A DNA stretch of 64,000 nucleotides from Arabidopsis thaliana (GCF_000001735.4 NC_003071.7:7123151-7187150); one strand, 5' to 3'; positions 17,101 through 29,955 are shown, counted from the stretch's first letter. Notes: generated by a model from the letters alone, not told the origin. A program made the numbers and translations.

Positions 17101-20100
17101 AGTGACAAAAAAGGACATTGGATATCAGCAGTACGTCACCTCAGTGAAATCTTGATTTGATATAATGTCAATGGATATCACTTCCGTTTTGTCCAAGTTC
17201 AATATCTCAAGTACATAGTCTGTTGTTTTTTTGCCAACTTTATAAGGTTCAGGAGCTTTGCTTGTGCCTGTGTTTCAAACAAAAAGAGATCTTAGTCACC
17301 CATTGTATCAACCATATTGACTTAGTCTGTAAAATAGAAAACTAAACATACCAACAACTTGAACCAGTCGATATAAATCTTGCTTTTGATTTCCAGATAT
17401 CCTTAACCTAACAAATGCACTAGCAACTTTTTCTTCGAATGCTGTAGAATCTTCAAGTAGATCTTCCACCAAGCTCCGCCTTAAGTATATCAAATTAATG
17501 TTGTGCATATCAACAGCAGCAAAATCATCAAGATTAGATTGACGTCCTTTCCTGACATTTTTTTTGCGTGTTTTACGTTTCTTATCCTTCCCACTTTTGA
17601 CTGGATGGTCCAAGTTTTCATCAACATCCACATGATTAGGTTCTTCTGTATCAACTATGTCACCTTGAATATCATCTGCCTGATTTTGCTCTTTTTTCAG
17701 AAAATGAGAGTCAAGAAGATTTAACATCTCAAAGTGTCCAACATGTGATTTGCCGAACAAATTCTGAAGCCTGGAGTCGCAGATAACCTGGCTTTTACGA
17801 CGGGGATCACGAAGATTGTATCTTTTTATATAAGCCAGTAGGAGAGTCTGTACTTCTAACATAGGTAAGAAAGATCTGTCACCACGTCTCATGTGCACGA
17901 CCAGATCCAAAAGTTCCTTGGAAGCCCACTCCATAGTTTCATCTGACAAATTCTTATCGCCTGATGATAGGATTTTCTCAGCAGAACCAGACTTTGATCG
18001 ACTCCTGGTCTTCCTCTTTTTTGGAGAACTATCTGAATCTGATCCTCCATCAGTAACATAGTCAGTCTCACTGGCTGTTCCCTGTTTGCTAGCATTGGTC
18101 TCATGTCCTTTCAGTGGCCTCTTAGCCTGATCAAGTTCCTCTGGACTTAAAGATAGCTGGGTTTTCAAATCAATCCAGTAATCCTTAAAGAGATATTCCC
18201 AGCTGGTCTTGTCATTAAAATCCAACTGCGCCTGTAAAAGACAAAACGACGTAAGAAAGAGATCAGAAAAATAAAAAACTGTCATTCAAATAACAAAGTG
18301 GAAACTAAGGCAGAAGTGAAAATAAACTCATAATTTATTAGTGACATTACATAGTAAAAGAAAGAAATGTAAGGTTATCATGCATCAACTAGGTTGAAAG
18401 AGAATCAACAGAAGATTGATCATCAGACTTATCACAACATGTTTAATGAGAGAAACAGGAAATATAAGATCATGAGCTACTGCAACATGAGCAGTTTATC
18501 AGCTCATTGTTACAAGAAAAGAAAACATTTCGGTAAGCAAAAAAAAACTACAAGAGTATGTCAGGCATACCGGCTCCTTTTCCTGCTGTTTTCTTTCTAT
18601 CAACTTGACTGTCTCCATGCATGTCTCACACAAACCCTTATTACCTCTGATGCAAAAGAAGACAGCATCCTTGGCACATCCCTTGCATAATGAAAACATA
18701 CATGTATAACACAAGTACGTTGCAGTTTTCTCACATTTGCTACATAGGTGCCATCCTACTCATAAAAATGAAGCATTATGTTAGGTTCTATTAGAAAGAC
18801 ATGGAAATGATGAAAGCTCACGGAATACATACATACACAGAGAGAGGTAACCAAACAAAAGTATGACCATGCACAGAGAGAAACTTAAAAATACAGCATA
18901 ACCGAAGCAGAATGCCAATTAATTCTAGTTTAAAGAAATTAGGGGAAATAATCCCTCAAACAGTGTACTATTTTAAAAGTTTAAAACATGTATTCTAAAA
19001 TATGAGGGACAGTACTATACTAAGAGACTGTACAGTGTTTTTTGGGCTCCTGCATCTCAATAGTTTGTGGAATTGAACAACATCTGTACCAAAAAAAATC
19101 TGATCCATTTGCTATAAATGCAAGAATCATTTACAATTCGGTGCAGCATGAAAATAGCTTAGAGATAACCATTAATTGGTGCCTAGAAGATCGTGAAAAA
19201 TTAATCTTTCTCATTAATATCAATATGTTATGTTACCAAGTTTAAATGGTGTAGATTTCTGGTATGATAAAACTGGATGATGTCACCACGCCAACCCATA
19301 GTCAAGGAAAGAAAACTACCAAAGTATTTAAAAGTATCAATGCCAGTGTATTTACTTTTATAGTTTATTTAAATAAACGACATAGCAGATCCCACTGCTG
19401 CTATTTGGTATTTACACTGAACAACGGAGAATCAACTAAAAGCTACCATTGACAAGTTCTTGTGGAATCTCAAAGAGTCATGACTGTACACAAAAAAGGG
19501 TGAGCATAGCCTTGATGATAATCAGACTTATCCATTTCACAAACAATCCAACATCTGTCACTGCCTGTGTAGCATTGGACAGTGGTACAACAGGCCTGAG
19601 ACTAAAGTAAGAATCAATAAGGAACAACACGAAAATCAAAGATGATGTGAAAAGCAATAGAAAAATGCCTTTGACATAACTTTCAACTAAAGGTTCAAAC
19701 TAATAATTTGAGAGCAAATACTTAAAAAGACAAACTGCAAGCCAGGAACTCAAACAAAAGAAGAAAGAAGAAGCTTAAATTACAAAGAATTGTTATAAAT
19801 GTCATAATCCGGAAGTCAGATAAAAAAACATATGCTGTCATGATTTTCTAGGGAAGTACAGTTAAAAGACACTCTAAATACCTATAGTAAACAATATTCA
19901 CCACTACATACACTAGTGAAAGAAAATATGTGCTTAGCAGATGATGTATCATGTTTTTCCAAACTATAGTTCACTGATTTAATTTAAGCAGACACCTACT
20001 GAGAGAATAACAGAAAAAACTTACCACAGTTCCATTTACCCTTTGTCTGGAAGAAAGCCTCATCTCGATCTACACAGGAAGGGTGGTACGCTTTTGTGCA

Positions 20101-22072
20101 TCCCCTGCAAGCCAACAGGATCATACATTAATAAAATTTATCATATGTTAAAGGGAAGGGACCATAAGCAAGAAGGAGAAGGACCAACAGCAAAGTCACA
20201 GAAACTACAAATGAAAGTTCACCTGCGGTCACAAAGGACAAGATCACCCCCATCAAAGCACATAAAACAAACATCTTCCTCTTTCTTCTTTCCTGTCCCT
20301 TTGACTGTCTTTGTATTTCTCCCCCGTTTCCTCTTTCCTCCAGCACTCTTATTTTCTTCCTCAACTTCCTCAGGCTCTTCATCAGCCATAACACTGTCCT
20401 CCTGTGTCTCTGTCATCTCTTCTTGACTTTCCCTTCCCTCTTCAATATCAGCTACTGAGGAGTCTCCATGCGTTTTCACATCTTCCGCAACATCAGTCAT
20501 CTCATCATCTTTCTCCTGATCCTCATCTTCAATCCTTGTGTCTGTTTCTTCTGACACTTCAGCAATTTTTGTTCTGTCTACTTTACCCAAAACAGTCTCC
20601 TTCTGTGTCTCTGTCACTCCCATATCTTCATGATCTTCCCTTCCCTCCTCAATATCAGCTACTGAGGAATCTCTATGGTTTTCCACATCCTCCGCCAAAT
20701 CAGTCATATTGTCATCTTTCTCCTGATCCTCATCTTTGATCATTGTCTCCGTTACTTCCGACATTTCAGAAATCTTGGTTTCATCTACTTGAGCCAGTTC
20801 CTTAGACAGTTCTTGGTTTTCTTCTCGAATTTCCTCCAAATCAACTGTCTGCCCTGCTTCTTCCGCACCACCCACCCCATCGCCTTCTTTCTCTATCCCA
20901 ACACCGTAATTAACATCTGTGTCTACTTCTTCTGTAGCCTCTGGTACATGTATGTCCAGTGATTTACCAGCTTCTGAATCCTTGTCAACATCTTCTTTGA
21001 CATCATCCATAACAGTTTCCTTATCATTACTTGTTTCCCCAGTAAACTGAGTAACAACAGCTGATGATATAACAGTTTTGTCGGACATCTCAGTAGCCAC
21101 GTCATGCACCTCTAGGCGCATAGTTTCTATCTCTAATTCAGTAGTACTATCAACCTTTTCTTCCTCCTTAGATTTCTTCAATACCTGTATATCCATTTCA
21201 TCTTCTGTAACATCCACACCTTCTTTTGCATCTCCATCTGTCAGATCTTTAGCTCCTTCACCTATTTGCAACTCTTTCACTGGCTCTTCATCTAAAAATC
21301 CATTTCCTGATTCGTCTAACCCTTTATCTTGAGAGGAAATTTCCGTAAACCCAGCCACGCAAGCTACCTCTTTATCATCAGGAATTTCAATTGCATTAAC
21401 CAAGGAAGCAGCTTGCGCTGTGGTTTCCTCCTCTATCACATCTACCTTTTCCTTTTTAGACTCTAAATCACTCTCTATCTCCTCACCACCCATACTTCCA
21501 CAAACTATCTGTTCACCTACCTCTCTATTTTCCTCATCATTCAAAGAATCAACTCCGTTTACCTCACAAACCGAGAGCTCATGTGATGAAGGTTCTTCTT
21601 CCATGGAAACTTCTTTGTTTTCCTCAAGCCTATCTCCTGACAAATTAGCTTCAGCTACAAAATCCTCTTCTTTGACGATTGAAGCCCCAGCTTCCTCTTC
21701 TCTTCCTTCCCCAACCACCGAAGACGATTTCAGAGGAACCTCCTCCACCGCCGCAGCGTCACCGCCAACAGAATCAATCTCCTGAATATTAAAAGCTGCA
21801 TTTTCTTCTCCTCCTCCATCTACCGAGGAAACGACATCAACAGGAATCCCCCTTTCACTGATCTCAGGGACGGAATTCAAAAGCGCACCTTCTCCTTGCT
21901 CCGGCGGCACGAGCTCCGACACAGCGGCGGACGAATTTACATCCGTAACTCCTTCCTCTCCAACAGACGAATCAACGCATGTTGCCGTGAGATTAGGTTC
22001 GTTGGAAACATGAACACATTCAGAATTATCTTTAATCGACTCCAGAGAAGCTCTCTCAGAATCAGAATCCAT
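14119..22072 (-). CDS. NERD: NERD: GW-repeat, PHD, SWIB, Plus-3, GYF and CCCH zinc-finger protein
   Basis: A large nuclear protein of about 1770 residues, known in Arabidopsis to bind histone H3 and ARGONAUTE2 and to act in siRNA-dependent DNA methylation. The long acidic first exon ends at 20223 inside the PHD finger (CFMCFDGGDLVLCDRRGC). The PHD continues in exons near 20033-20107 and 18560-18765. The SWIB domain (EWASKELLDLVVHM) and the Plus-3 domain start (LRRSLVEDLLED) lie in 17354-18232. Plus-3 continues to about 16400. The GYF domain (IWHYKDPSGKVQGPF) is near 15400-15530. The C-terminus carries many WG/GW pairs (SSWGQG, NWGGSS, PGWGPTG, YWGNQ), the Argonaute hook. A final CCCH finger (CKFFRENGHCRKGASCNYLH) ends the protein. 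An upstream in-frame ATG exists at 22141; I prefer 22072 (MDSDSE) because it matches the known protein. Confidence 0.93.
20390..20800 (-). repeat. Intragenic tandem duplication in the acidic N-terminal part of NERD
   Basis: Two copies of a 207-bp (69-codon) unit lie in tandem. The phrase 'aatatcagctactgagg' begins at 20444 and again at 20651, and the surrounding sequence aligns. In the protein the copies share KDEDQEKDD / EDEDQEKDD, EDV and DSSVADIEEGRE. The unit length is a multiple of three, so the frame is kept. They fall at about residues 430-565. Confidence 0.8.
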
Positions 22073-22171
22073 GAGCGAGAAAAAGGGATCAGTTTCTTCG
22101 TCTTCTTCGTCTTCTACAACACTCGTCCATAAAAATCTCAAAGGGAGATATTAGAAAACAAAAAACGAGAA

Positions 22172-22210
22172 AACCCTAAGAGATCTGAAAGCTTTTTAGG
22201 CTTAGGGTTT
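22172..22210. promoter_or_regulatory. Telo-box motifs upstream of NERD
   Basis: AAACCCTA near 22172-22180 and its complement TAGGGTTT near 22203-22210 flank the likely 5' UTR of NERD. Telo boxes are common just upstream of plant housekeeping and chromatin genes. Functional use is inferred. Confidence 0.4.
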
Positions 22211-22375
22211 TGAGGATGATTTTGTTTTTCGGTGATAAATTTTTGTCTAAATGGATCAAACTGTTTTTTTTTTTTAACAAAGAAAAAAAAGACTGAAAGA
22301 GGTAGGAGAGGACAAGAACATTTTCAGGTGAAGCAATTCTTGTTACAAGATATTATATTAAGTTTTCTTCATATC

Positions 22376-22475
22376 ACAATTGGTGCCTGTAGGTCAGATG
22401 GTTTATCTGTATTGTGTTAAAATGACTGTGTCCCGGGTTCAAGTCTTAACAATAGTTTTTTTCCTTTGTTTTTTG
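22376..22475 (+). repeat. Possible tRNA-derived SINE head
   Basis: 'aggtcagatggttta' followed about 40 bp later by 'gggttcaagtc' resembles the A and B boxes of a RNA polymerase III promoter, and a T-rich tract follows. There is no cloverleaf good enough for a tRNA. I find no clear target duplication. Confidence 0.3.
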
Positions 22476-22895
22476 TGTGTGTTTATTCTTTATACTAAAG
22501 AAGAATCCAGAGGATAAACTGAAAATGGTTTTTACAAACATCATTTTGTACATGATTTCACCCTGAACATATTAGTCAAAATTTGCATTTACTAATTTCT
22601 CAATTTAATATGTCACATTCTCATTTTTCTTTGAATTCTTTCTATTTTTTTTTTAGTTATTTGTCAAAATTCCCCCATAAAATTAAACCTAAGACGGCGG
22701 AGTGAACGACGGCGGAGACAGAAAAGATGAGAGAGATCGAAACTGAAAACCTATAAATACTATTTTTTTATTAGAATCATCATTGAATTTCTTTCATTAA
22801 ATTCAATAAACGAGATAATGTCTCAATAATTTTGATAAAAAGTTTTACCCTAAACCTTATACACTAAAACTATATGGGGTTTATGTTGGTTTAAA

Positions 22896-24180
22896 CTAGC
22901 ACATTAGATATATAAACTCTATAAGGAGACCTATGTCAACCAAAAAAGATATAACACACCTACAGATTCGTTGGCGTTTTAGACTCTTGATGTCATTCAA
23001 AAGGAATTTAATCACTTCCTTCAGTGTTGATTTAAGTTTTTTCTTAAAGTTCCATAGTTCTGGAGTTGGGTACTTACCACATGCATTATACTCATCCATA
23101 TCCTTGATTGTTATTTTTAAAGTATTATGCACATCTTCTCCCCATTTTTCTTTAAGCTTCTTCAGGGGCTCATACTCTTCGTTAACCAGATCCTATAACC
23201 ATAATCATCTCAAACTATTACAATATTACTGCTAACTCACAACCAGTTGCACCAACATATGGAATATGGATACAAGTATCAACATTCACATAATCACAGG
23301 TTACTACTCCTACATATTTACCTAAAACAGTGGTCTAGAAAGTGTATGAATGACCAAACACTTTTCAAAGTCAAAATGACGTCAACGTAAATCATAAATC
23401 AGGGATATAAACACTCTTAAAATGGGATGAGACAGCAGGAAAGACACATATTTGATTTGTCCTTGGTTCCTTTATGTTTGAATGGATGCCATGATGAATC
23501 CTTGAGATTCTCCTTCTATGTAAAGCAAAGGATGGTAGCTTTAACCAGAGCTTCATTTTCAGAATGTCTCAACTTGCAAACATTCATGAAGAGGTTTAAA
23601 ATCAATTTTCTCCAAATTTTTTTATCATGTTATTGATATTGTATGGATACTCAACAATCCAGTCAAACTCGGAAAAAAAGTACTTAAATATTCAAATTAA
23701 AACTAACATAGGCCAAAATTAATCACACATAGATAATTCCAACTTTGGTTCTTGTTAAAGACAGTATGTATTATCTTAGAAAACCTATTGCGGTAAGTTT
23801 TTGTGAATTTTATTAGTATCCACAACAGTCATAGTCCTCTTAACCTTATCAAATGAGAATTCATCTTCACTCCATCCCCATCAAATAAATTTATTGTCAA
23901 CTGAAGTATTCAACAAACTAGAGTGTTTGATCATGTTTACAGCACTTCAGATGCGAAAAAGAGAATAACTTCTTAGGAACTTTGTTATCAAATGCTATAT
24001 AATGGAAAAATGCAAGTGTTTTTTTTTTTGTTAAAAGAAAAATGCAAGTGTGTAAACATGAGGGAACATTGTTATCAAATGCTATCATCATCATCTCCTA
24101 AATGTTTTATCACTTGGAATTTGCCTTTTAGCTCTTGAATCTCCATCTCCAATTTCTGTCTGATGTCATGCTTAATGATC
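22896..24180 (-). pseudogene. Relic of an XS/XH-domain (IDN2/FDM-like) gene
   Basis: Three pieces of one family lie in order on the minus strand. A coiled-coil piece (24076-24175) reads KLEMEIQELKGKFQVIKHLGDDDD, typical of the XS/XH coiled coil. A second piece (about 23425-23585) reads SENEALVKATILCFT, then a TAG stop (23516-23518), then KENLKDSSWHPFK, an XH-domain start. A third piece (22955-23193) follows an AG acceptor and reads EYEPLKKLKEKWGEDV, then EYNACGKYPTPELWNF and STLKE, the conserved XH core. The N-terminal zf-XS and XS domains are absent. XH proteins such as IDN2 bind partners in RNA-directed DNA methylation. The in-frame stop, missing domains and divergent spacers argue for a pseudogene. 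A short expressed XH-only protein from the last exons cannot be excluded. Confidence 0.7.
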
Positions 24181-25364
24181 TTGGTTTAGTTATTACTCTT
24201 ACCTTTCAACATTTCTGATTTTCTTATAAAAAAATTGATATGTACCTTCTAAAAATCCTTCTTAATATTTTTTTATTTATATAACCTTTTTCACCTATTA
24301 TTTTATATGTACTATTGTGACAAACATAAACACGGTTATGTTATATAAAAAAAAGTGAACTTTCTTCTCAAGTTCTAAAACTTCTAATATTTACTTTCTT
24401 CTTATATACATATATAAATTGTATTATGTATGTATTTTTTCTATTTACAATGAAAATATTAGGAATTTTTTTTTAGTTTTTTTTTCTTTTTGTCGGCCAA
24501 GTTTCGTATTAATTATTAAAGCCCAATAAAGGGTATTACATATGCTGGTGAAAAAGTCCGATCTCTTACCATTTACAACTTTGATTTAAATCTAAGGTCC
24601 AGCTTAACCCACCCAAATTTAAAGATAAGGTTAAGAAAATAAAGTGCCACGTAGCAGACACATGTCTAACGTGAGATGAAGAGATGTTGAAACACAACGG
24701 CGCCGGTTGATCCACGATCCACCTTGCTCCGGCGGTCGGGCTTGGTCAAATCAACACCATGTGCTTCTTCCACAGTATTCGCCGGCTCTTAGTAACTGAA
24801 GACTCCATGCCATTAAGAATTTTTTAAGAGAGAAAAAAGGGAGAAAACTTTTTAAGAATTTTTTTAAAAATTATAACCCAAAATGTTGACATAAAAATTA
24901 GAGAATATGTACTAGATAACTATGAATTGTAAAAGAATTAACAAAATAGCTACGGTGTCAGAGTACACCCTCTTTCTTCACTTGCAATTACCTTTTTACC
25001 CATTTTCGTATTTTATATATATTACATGTTATTTTCCAAAAATTTACAGAACACTTAGAATCATCTCATCTCTCTTTATTCCACCACCACAACCACCACA
25101 TCTTCCACCATCTCATCCACCCGATCTCTTTTTCGATAAATCTAGGCTGCCAAATGTTATTTATATTGATAAATCATCTCTCCCTCAATTTGCAGAAGAT
25201 TTGTCATTTTATTTTATTCGATTTTGATTCTTTTTTGGAATCTCCGTCGTTATGTTTTTTTTTTTAAATTTGTTTTATTTTCTTTTATACCACGCTACTT
25301 TTTCGAATTACACGTGATAATTGGAAATCTCTCTTTGTCAATATGCTACTTTTTTATATAACAC
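24181..25364. other. Intergenic sequence with probable decayed repeats
   Basis: No supported gene. A short stretch at 24482-24570 (T-rich run followed by 'gtcggccaagtttcg') resembles a retroelement 3' end on the minus strand. A frame at 24922-25227 (101 codons) is proline-rich at its end and has no family resemblance I recognise. Confidence 0.35.
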
Positions 25365-25365
25365 A

Positions 25366-26654
25366 CTAGCTTCTGCCCCGCACATACGTGCATATTTCAT
25401 ATTTTTTTAAAATGATATAGATTATTTTGTTGTTTTGGTCGTATATATAAATTTAGATCTTACGTATGTGTAGGATAATATGTGTAGATATTTATTTGGT
25501 ATAATACTCATAATTTGAATTCATATCATTTTGGTGTTTTATTTGGTTTCAATTGAGTGTAGATAAAATGAGTGAGTAGATTAGTCATGTCCCGTCTCTT
25601 TGCCTATCTTGAAATTTCTCATCACATAATTATTTCATTTAAATTAATTACCTATCTGAGAATGGTTAAAATTTAGTTCAACGTATGAGAGAACGGAAAA
25701 TGAATTTAGATTGAATATCCGTACCCGTACTTAAAACGTTTGTACAGGGTTATATTTGAACACATATTTATTTGGTATAATATTCTTGATTAACTTACGA
25801 ATTTTGTTTTCTAATTCGTATTTATAGATATAAAAAAACATTATTCACTTGATTATGAAAGAACACATAAACATGATATTATACTTAAACATGATATTAC
25901 ACAAAAACATTATTTGTGTTCGATTTTTTAACTGGAATTTAAATAGAACACATTAAAACTAAAATAAAATTTACAATTTTATACGTTGCAGATAGAAAAT
26001 TGATTATGTGGATACATACATACATATCTACACAAATTAATGTCATACATACATATCTACACAAATTAATGTCATACATACATATATATACACCTTACGC
26101 TATACTGTATGTGTGGATGGGATACACAAATCTACTAAACAATTACAAACTGTTTTCCTCTATATTTGAATATATTTGAAGTCTAAACACAGACAATTAT
26201 CTTTAATACTAAATAATGACAATTACACCGATTAATTAAAATTAGATTGATTAAAATCAATCACGTCAGAGAGACCTAAAACCCGACCTAATTTTATATT
26301 ACAAAGTGGAATCAAGAGCTTATAAAAATCTATTTGCTTATATTCTTCCCTGACATTGTTAGATCAACAACAACAGGAACACGAATTATGGTAGTCGTTT
26401 TAATCATGGACATTTTAAAACAATGTTTTGTTGCGCGGTAATTTTTCATTAATTTAGCGATTGTAAAGTTCTACATTTGTCATAATTTTAAAAATTCAAA
26501 ACGAATTCGTAATATACAGCTCATTAAGCTCACTAATATATTTTGGATTAGTTGTTAAATTACTATATTACCCATATAAAAATTCATTTAATTAGTTTTA
26601 AATTACCCCTCAAACGTTGTAGTTCACACAATGCTTCCCAATTAATAGTATAGA
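25366..26654 (-). mobile_element. Non-autonomous Helitron (AtREP-like), about 1.29 kb
   Basis: Read on the minus strand, the 5' end is TCTATACTATTAATTGGGAAG, the usual AtREP start, preceded by a host A (26655). The 3' end is a GCACgtatGTGC hairpin, then 'ggggcagaag' and CTAG, followed by a host T (25365). This matches Helitron rules: TC start, hairpin, CTRR end, insertion between A and T, no target duplication. No helicase gene is inside, so it is non-autonomous. Confidence 0.75.
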
Positions 26655-26659
26655 TTATT

Positions 26660-27640
26660 TATTAGAATCATATGTAATTTCTTCTAAAAGCATGATTTAA
26701 ATGTTAAAACTTTCTCAAATCTATTATTTTATTTTCGTATAAGTTTACTCCTGGTTCAACTTTTCAAATGAAACGATATTTTGTTTATATAACATGCTAT
26801 TTATTTAAAAATGTACGTTATAAAAAATGTCACTTTTTATAAATATCGTGTTATTTTAACATGTTTCATGCGATTTACTAAAAAACATCAAATATATCTG
26901 CATAAACTTACTTTTAGTTCAACTTGCAAGGATAGTTTTGTACTTTCTTATACCATCATATAATTATTTATTTATAGAAAAACTGACAATGATTAGTTAT
27001 TCAATTTTTTTCAATTCTATAGTTAGTTTCTAATATTACCCTAAACATTATCCCCAAATAGATGTGCACATGGAAACGTGGTCCGTAATTTAACCATAAA
27101 ATCCGAACCTTTAAAGATTTAGTTCCAAATATGCCTCTTTTTTTACGCTCGGTCCAAAATTGTCCTCCCCAAAACTCAGATGGAAAAGAGCCACAAAATC
27201 AGGATTCTATGTGTCACGTGTGTGTGTTTGTGAATTGTGGTGTCATATTCTACGGCTAACAACCACATCCTTCACTTATATTCTTGATCCAACGTCGTTA
27301 CCTTCAATTTGCATTACCCAAATTGTCTTTGACTCTTTGCATAGAATACTCATTGTTTTTTATTCCAGAAGCTCTTCAATAGTCCAAAGGGATTTACAAA
27401 TGCATTTAGCCTATATTCGGAAAAAGACTTATAACAGCTCATTGACATGGTTTAACAGATTGCTCATTGTTAATTTAGTGAATGATGATAAATGATAATA
27501 TTATTAAATTTTGCTAAGAGTTTGTCTTATTACAAGAAAATAACTTAAAACTTTAAAACTGAACTTAAAGACAAATAAGAACTAGGATCGTAATCAATCG
27601 TACGGTGAAGATCAAAGACAGAGGATGTTGTCAAGTCTCT
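26660..27640. other. Spacer between the Helitron and the ADC1 3' end
   Basis: AT-rich. A 111-codon plus-strand frame at 27160-27495 has no recognisable family. The part next to 27646 should carry the ADC1 3' UTR and its polyadenylation region. Confidence 0.4.
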
Positions 27641-27645
27641 CTCAA

Positions 27646-29754
27646 TCAACCGAAATAAGACCAATTCTCATCTTTGCCCTTGCCGCCGCCACCAGCTGCA
27701 GCTTCATCGCAGTAGTAAACGCCAAGGTTATTGACCGCTGCGGTGAGAGCGTTTGTTGACGTTTCCATGGAAAGATAAGGCATGTTGTTGAATGACTTAG
27801 CAAGACACGATGCGACTACTAGTTTGTCGTTCCCCTTATCACCACAAGCTTTGTTGTTGTTGTTCCTCGGCTCCTCGGCTCGGTGTTTAAGAGTCTGAAA
27901 CATGAGCTCAGGCTCATGCTGCATTGCTCTGAGGACATCTGCAGAGGATTGGCCCATCACAGCACGGGTCACTGCGAATCCGTGAGGTCCATCGCTCTGC
28001 AATACGCGAACCACGCTTGGTCCACCGAACAGATTGTGGACTCCACCGAGAGCTTCCTCATAAGCTCCACCTAGGAACATTCCCAAATAGTACCGCCCAC
28101 CGCTGCAGCCATTGTTGTCCATCTCGTGCAATGGCAAGCTCGATTCTCCGCCTATGAACTTGTTGATCTTTCCGTCGCTGTCACACGTCAAATCCGATAA
28201 GATCCCTCTCGCGGCAGGCCTTTGGTCAAGTTTATGGATTGGAACAATAGGAAACAGCTGATCAATCCCCCAGAAATCAGGAATCGAAGTGAAAACCGAT
28301 AGATTGACATGGTAAGTAAGAACCGGATCCGATGCACCAATCGCCTTAATCACCCACTCGCATAATCCATCAACACCAGCTAACTGTTCAATGCCCAAGG
28401 AACCTTCTTTGAACCCTTCAACACATCTCTGCTTCAGCTGATCAACATAAAGCAAGCAGCTTTCACGATCACCACGCATAGCAGCACCATAAAGATTCTC
28501 GTAATCACCTCGAACTTCCTCAGAGTACCCTTCAAGCATAAACTGATGATCAGTAGGGGTCTCATGTTGTTGACCAGCTGAGACAGCTTCAAAGATCAAC
28601 ACCGAGTGATGAGACACAATGGCTCGACCGCTCTCGCTGCAAATCACCGGATGCTTCACAGACTTCTGATCACAAACAAACCTAACCGAAGCCACAACAG
28701 CTGCAGCATACTCCTCGAGACTATAAGCAACAGAGAGATCCGACTCCCCCGATTTAGACCCGTCGTAATCAATCCCCAACCCACCACCAATATCAATCAC
28801 CTTCATATGAGCACCAAGACGGACAAGCTCACAGTAAAGCTGCGCAGCCTCAGCCACACCGTCGGAAAGCAAAGCCGTGGACGGAATCTGTGAACCAATG
28901 TGAAAATGCAGAAGCTGGAGACAATCAAGCATACCAACTTGACTCAGCTTCCTCACCACACGAAGAATCTGAACCGTAGTCAAACCAAACTTCCCCTTCT
29001 CACCAGAAGTAGAACCAAAATGACCAGAATGTTTAGTTCTAAGCTTAGCTCTTAACCCAATAACAGGCCTAACATTCATCTTCTGGCTCAAATCAATAAC
29101 CAAATCAAGCTCTTCTTCTTGCTCAAGAACAATAACAGTATTCAATTCAAGTTTCCTCCCAAACAAAGCCAATGAGATATACTCAGAGTCTTTAAAACCA
29201 TTACACACAAGAAAAGCTTCAGGATTACCTTTACACAAACAACTCATAGCAAGAAGAATCTCAGGCTTGGAACCAGCTTCTAAACCGAATCGAAAACCGG
29301 ATCCGAATTCGACAATATCTTCGATGATAAACCGATCTTGATTACATTTCACAGGATACACACCTTGGTAATGAGAATCATATCCTTGACTCTGAATCGC
29401 GTAATCAAACGCGGATTGAAGACACTCAAGACGATTCTTCAGAACATCAGGGAAACGAACAATAAGCGGAAGCTGTAATCCTAAACCACTCGGATCTGTA
29501 ACTTTCTTCACAACTTTCATCAGATCGATGTCTTGGTGAGGTAAAGTGTTTGAGCCATGAGGACGAACAGAGATGTTCCCGGAGGAATTCGCTGCGAAAT
29601 ACGGAGCTCCCCATCCGTCGATACGGTAAAGAGAGGAGGAGAGGGACGGAGACCAATGGCAGGAACCGTCAACAACGGCGGTGGAAACAGACGACGGTGT
29701 AAAGATACTGGAAAAGGTATCGATGGGAGTATCAACAAAAGCTAGAGCAGGCAT
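27646..29754 (-). CDS. ADC1: Arginine decarboxylase 1, biosynthetic (PLP-dependent)
   Basis: Converts arginine to agmatine, the first step of the plant putrescine route. An intronless frame gives 702 residues from MPALAF; an in-frame ATG five codons upstream exists, but MPALAF matches the known protein. Group IV decarboxylase features are clear. The PLP-lysine region is [18 protein letters not shown] and HFHIGSQ follow. The glycine loop is [13 protein letters not shown], and a second-domain motif is [12 protein letters not shown]. The catalytic C-terminal part includes [14 protein letters not shown] and [11 protein letters not shown]. The N-terminus is Ser/Thr-rich with moderate basic content and may target plastids. 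Arabidopsis has two ADC genes; I assign ADC1 by sequence recall. Control likely involves the structured leader just upstream. Confidence 0.95.
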   Translation of the reverse strand: MPALAFVDTPIDTFSSIFTPSSVSTAVVDGSCHWSPSLSSSLYRIDGWGAPYFAANSSGNISVRPHGSNTLPHQDIDLMKVVKKVTDPSGLGLQLPLIVRFPDVLKNRLECLQSAFDYAIQSQGYDSHYQGVYPVKCNQDRFIIEDIVEFGSGFRFGLEAGSKPEILLAMSCLCKGNPEAFLVCNGFKDSEYISLALFGRKLELNTVIVLEQEEELDLVIDLSQKMNVRPVIGLRAKLRTKHSGHFGSTSGEKGKFGLTTVQILRVVRKLSQVGMLDCLQLLHFHIGSQIPSTALLSDGVAEAAQLYCELVRLGAHMKVIDIGGGLGIDYDGSKSGESDLSVAYSLEEYAAAVVASVRFVCDQKSVKHPVICSESGRAIVSHHSVLIFEAVSAGQQHETPTDHQFMLEGYSEEVRGDYENLYGAAMRGDRESCLLYVDQLKQRCVEGFKEGSLGIEQLAGVDGLCEWVIKAIGASDPVLTYHVNLSVFTSIPDFWGIDQLFPIVPIHKLDQRPAARGILSDLTCDSDGKINKFIGGESSLPLHEMDNNGCSGGRYYLGMFLGGAYEEALGGVHNLFGGPSVVRVLQSDGPHGFAVTRAVMGQSSADVLRAMQHEPELMFQTLKHRAEEPRNNNNKACGDKGNDKLVVASCLAKSFNNMPYLSMETSTNALTAAVNNLGVYYCDEAAAGGGGKGKDENWSYFG

Positions 29755-29871
29755 CTTCTTCTTCTTCAACGAACGGTTACAAATGAATTCAAAATTTGTG
29801 GATTCAAATTTTCAACAAACAAAAAAAATGGAGAAAATGAATCTGTGAGTTTGTTAGATTTGGGGGAATTT

Positions 29872-29955
29872 GAAACCCGCCGAGGCGAAGAGCCTCGGGG
29901 CTAACCCCCTCAGAAGGAAGCAGGAGGTGAATCTATCACCACCGTGAAACCCGCC
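29872..29955 (-). promoter_or_regulatory. GC-rich hairpin element in the ADC1 5' leader (ADC-box-like)
   Basis: In the probable 5' UTR, a perfect 7-bp stem (29880-29886 with 29892-29898, CCGAGGC/GCCTCGG) encloses a 5-nt loop. It abuts a second small hairpin, GGGGctaaCCCC (29897-29908). The block is bounded by identical 10-bp direct repeats gaaacccgcc at 29872-29881 and 29946-29955. It is strikingly GC-rich against its surroundings. Plant ADC mRNAs are reported to contain a conserved leader element ('ADC-box') that limits translation and is targeted by a Ralstonia TAL-like effector. I infer this is that element. Confidence 0.65.

Noticed and set aside
20404-21785. Several plus-strand frames with Ser/Leu-rich products
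   Set aside because: Antisense shadows of the acidic first exon of NERD; the apparent repeats mirror its tandem duplication.
22072-22141. Upstream in-frame start for NERD (MRFLW)
   Set aside because: Adds 23 residues not found in the protein as I know it; the downstream MDSDSE start is preferred, though transcript ends would decide.
28606-28893. 95-codon plus-strand frame
   Set aside because: Antisense to ADC1 with no family features.
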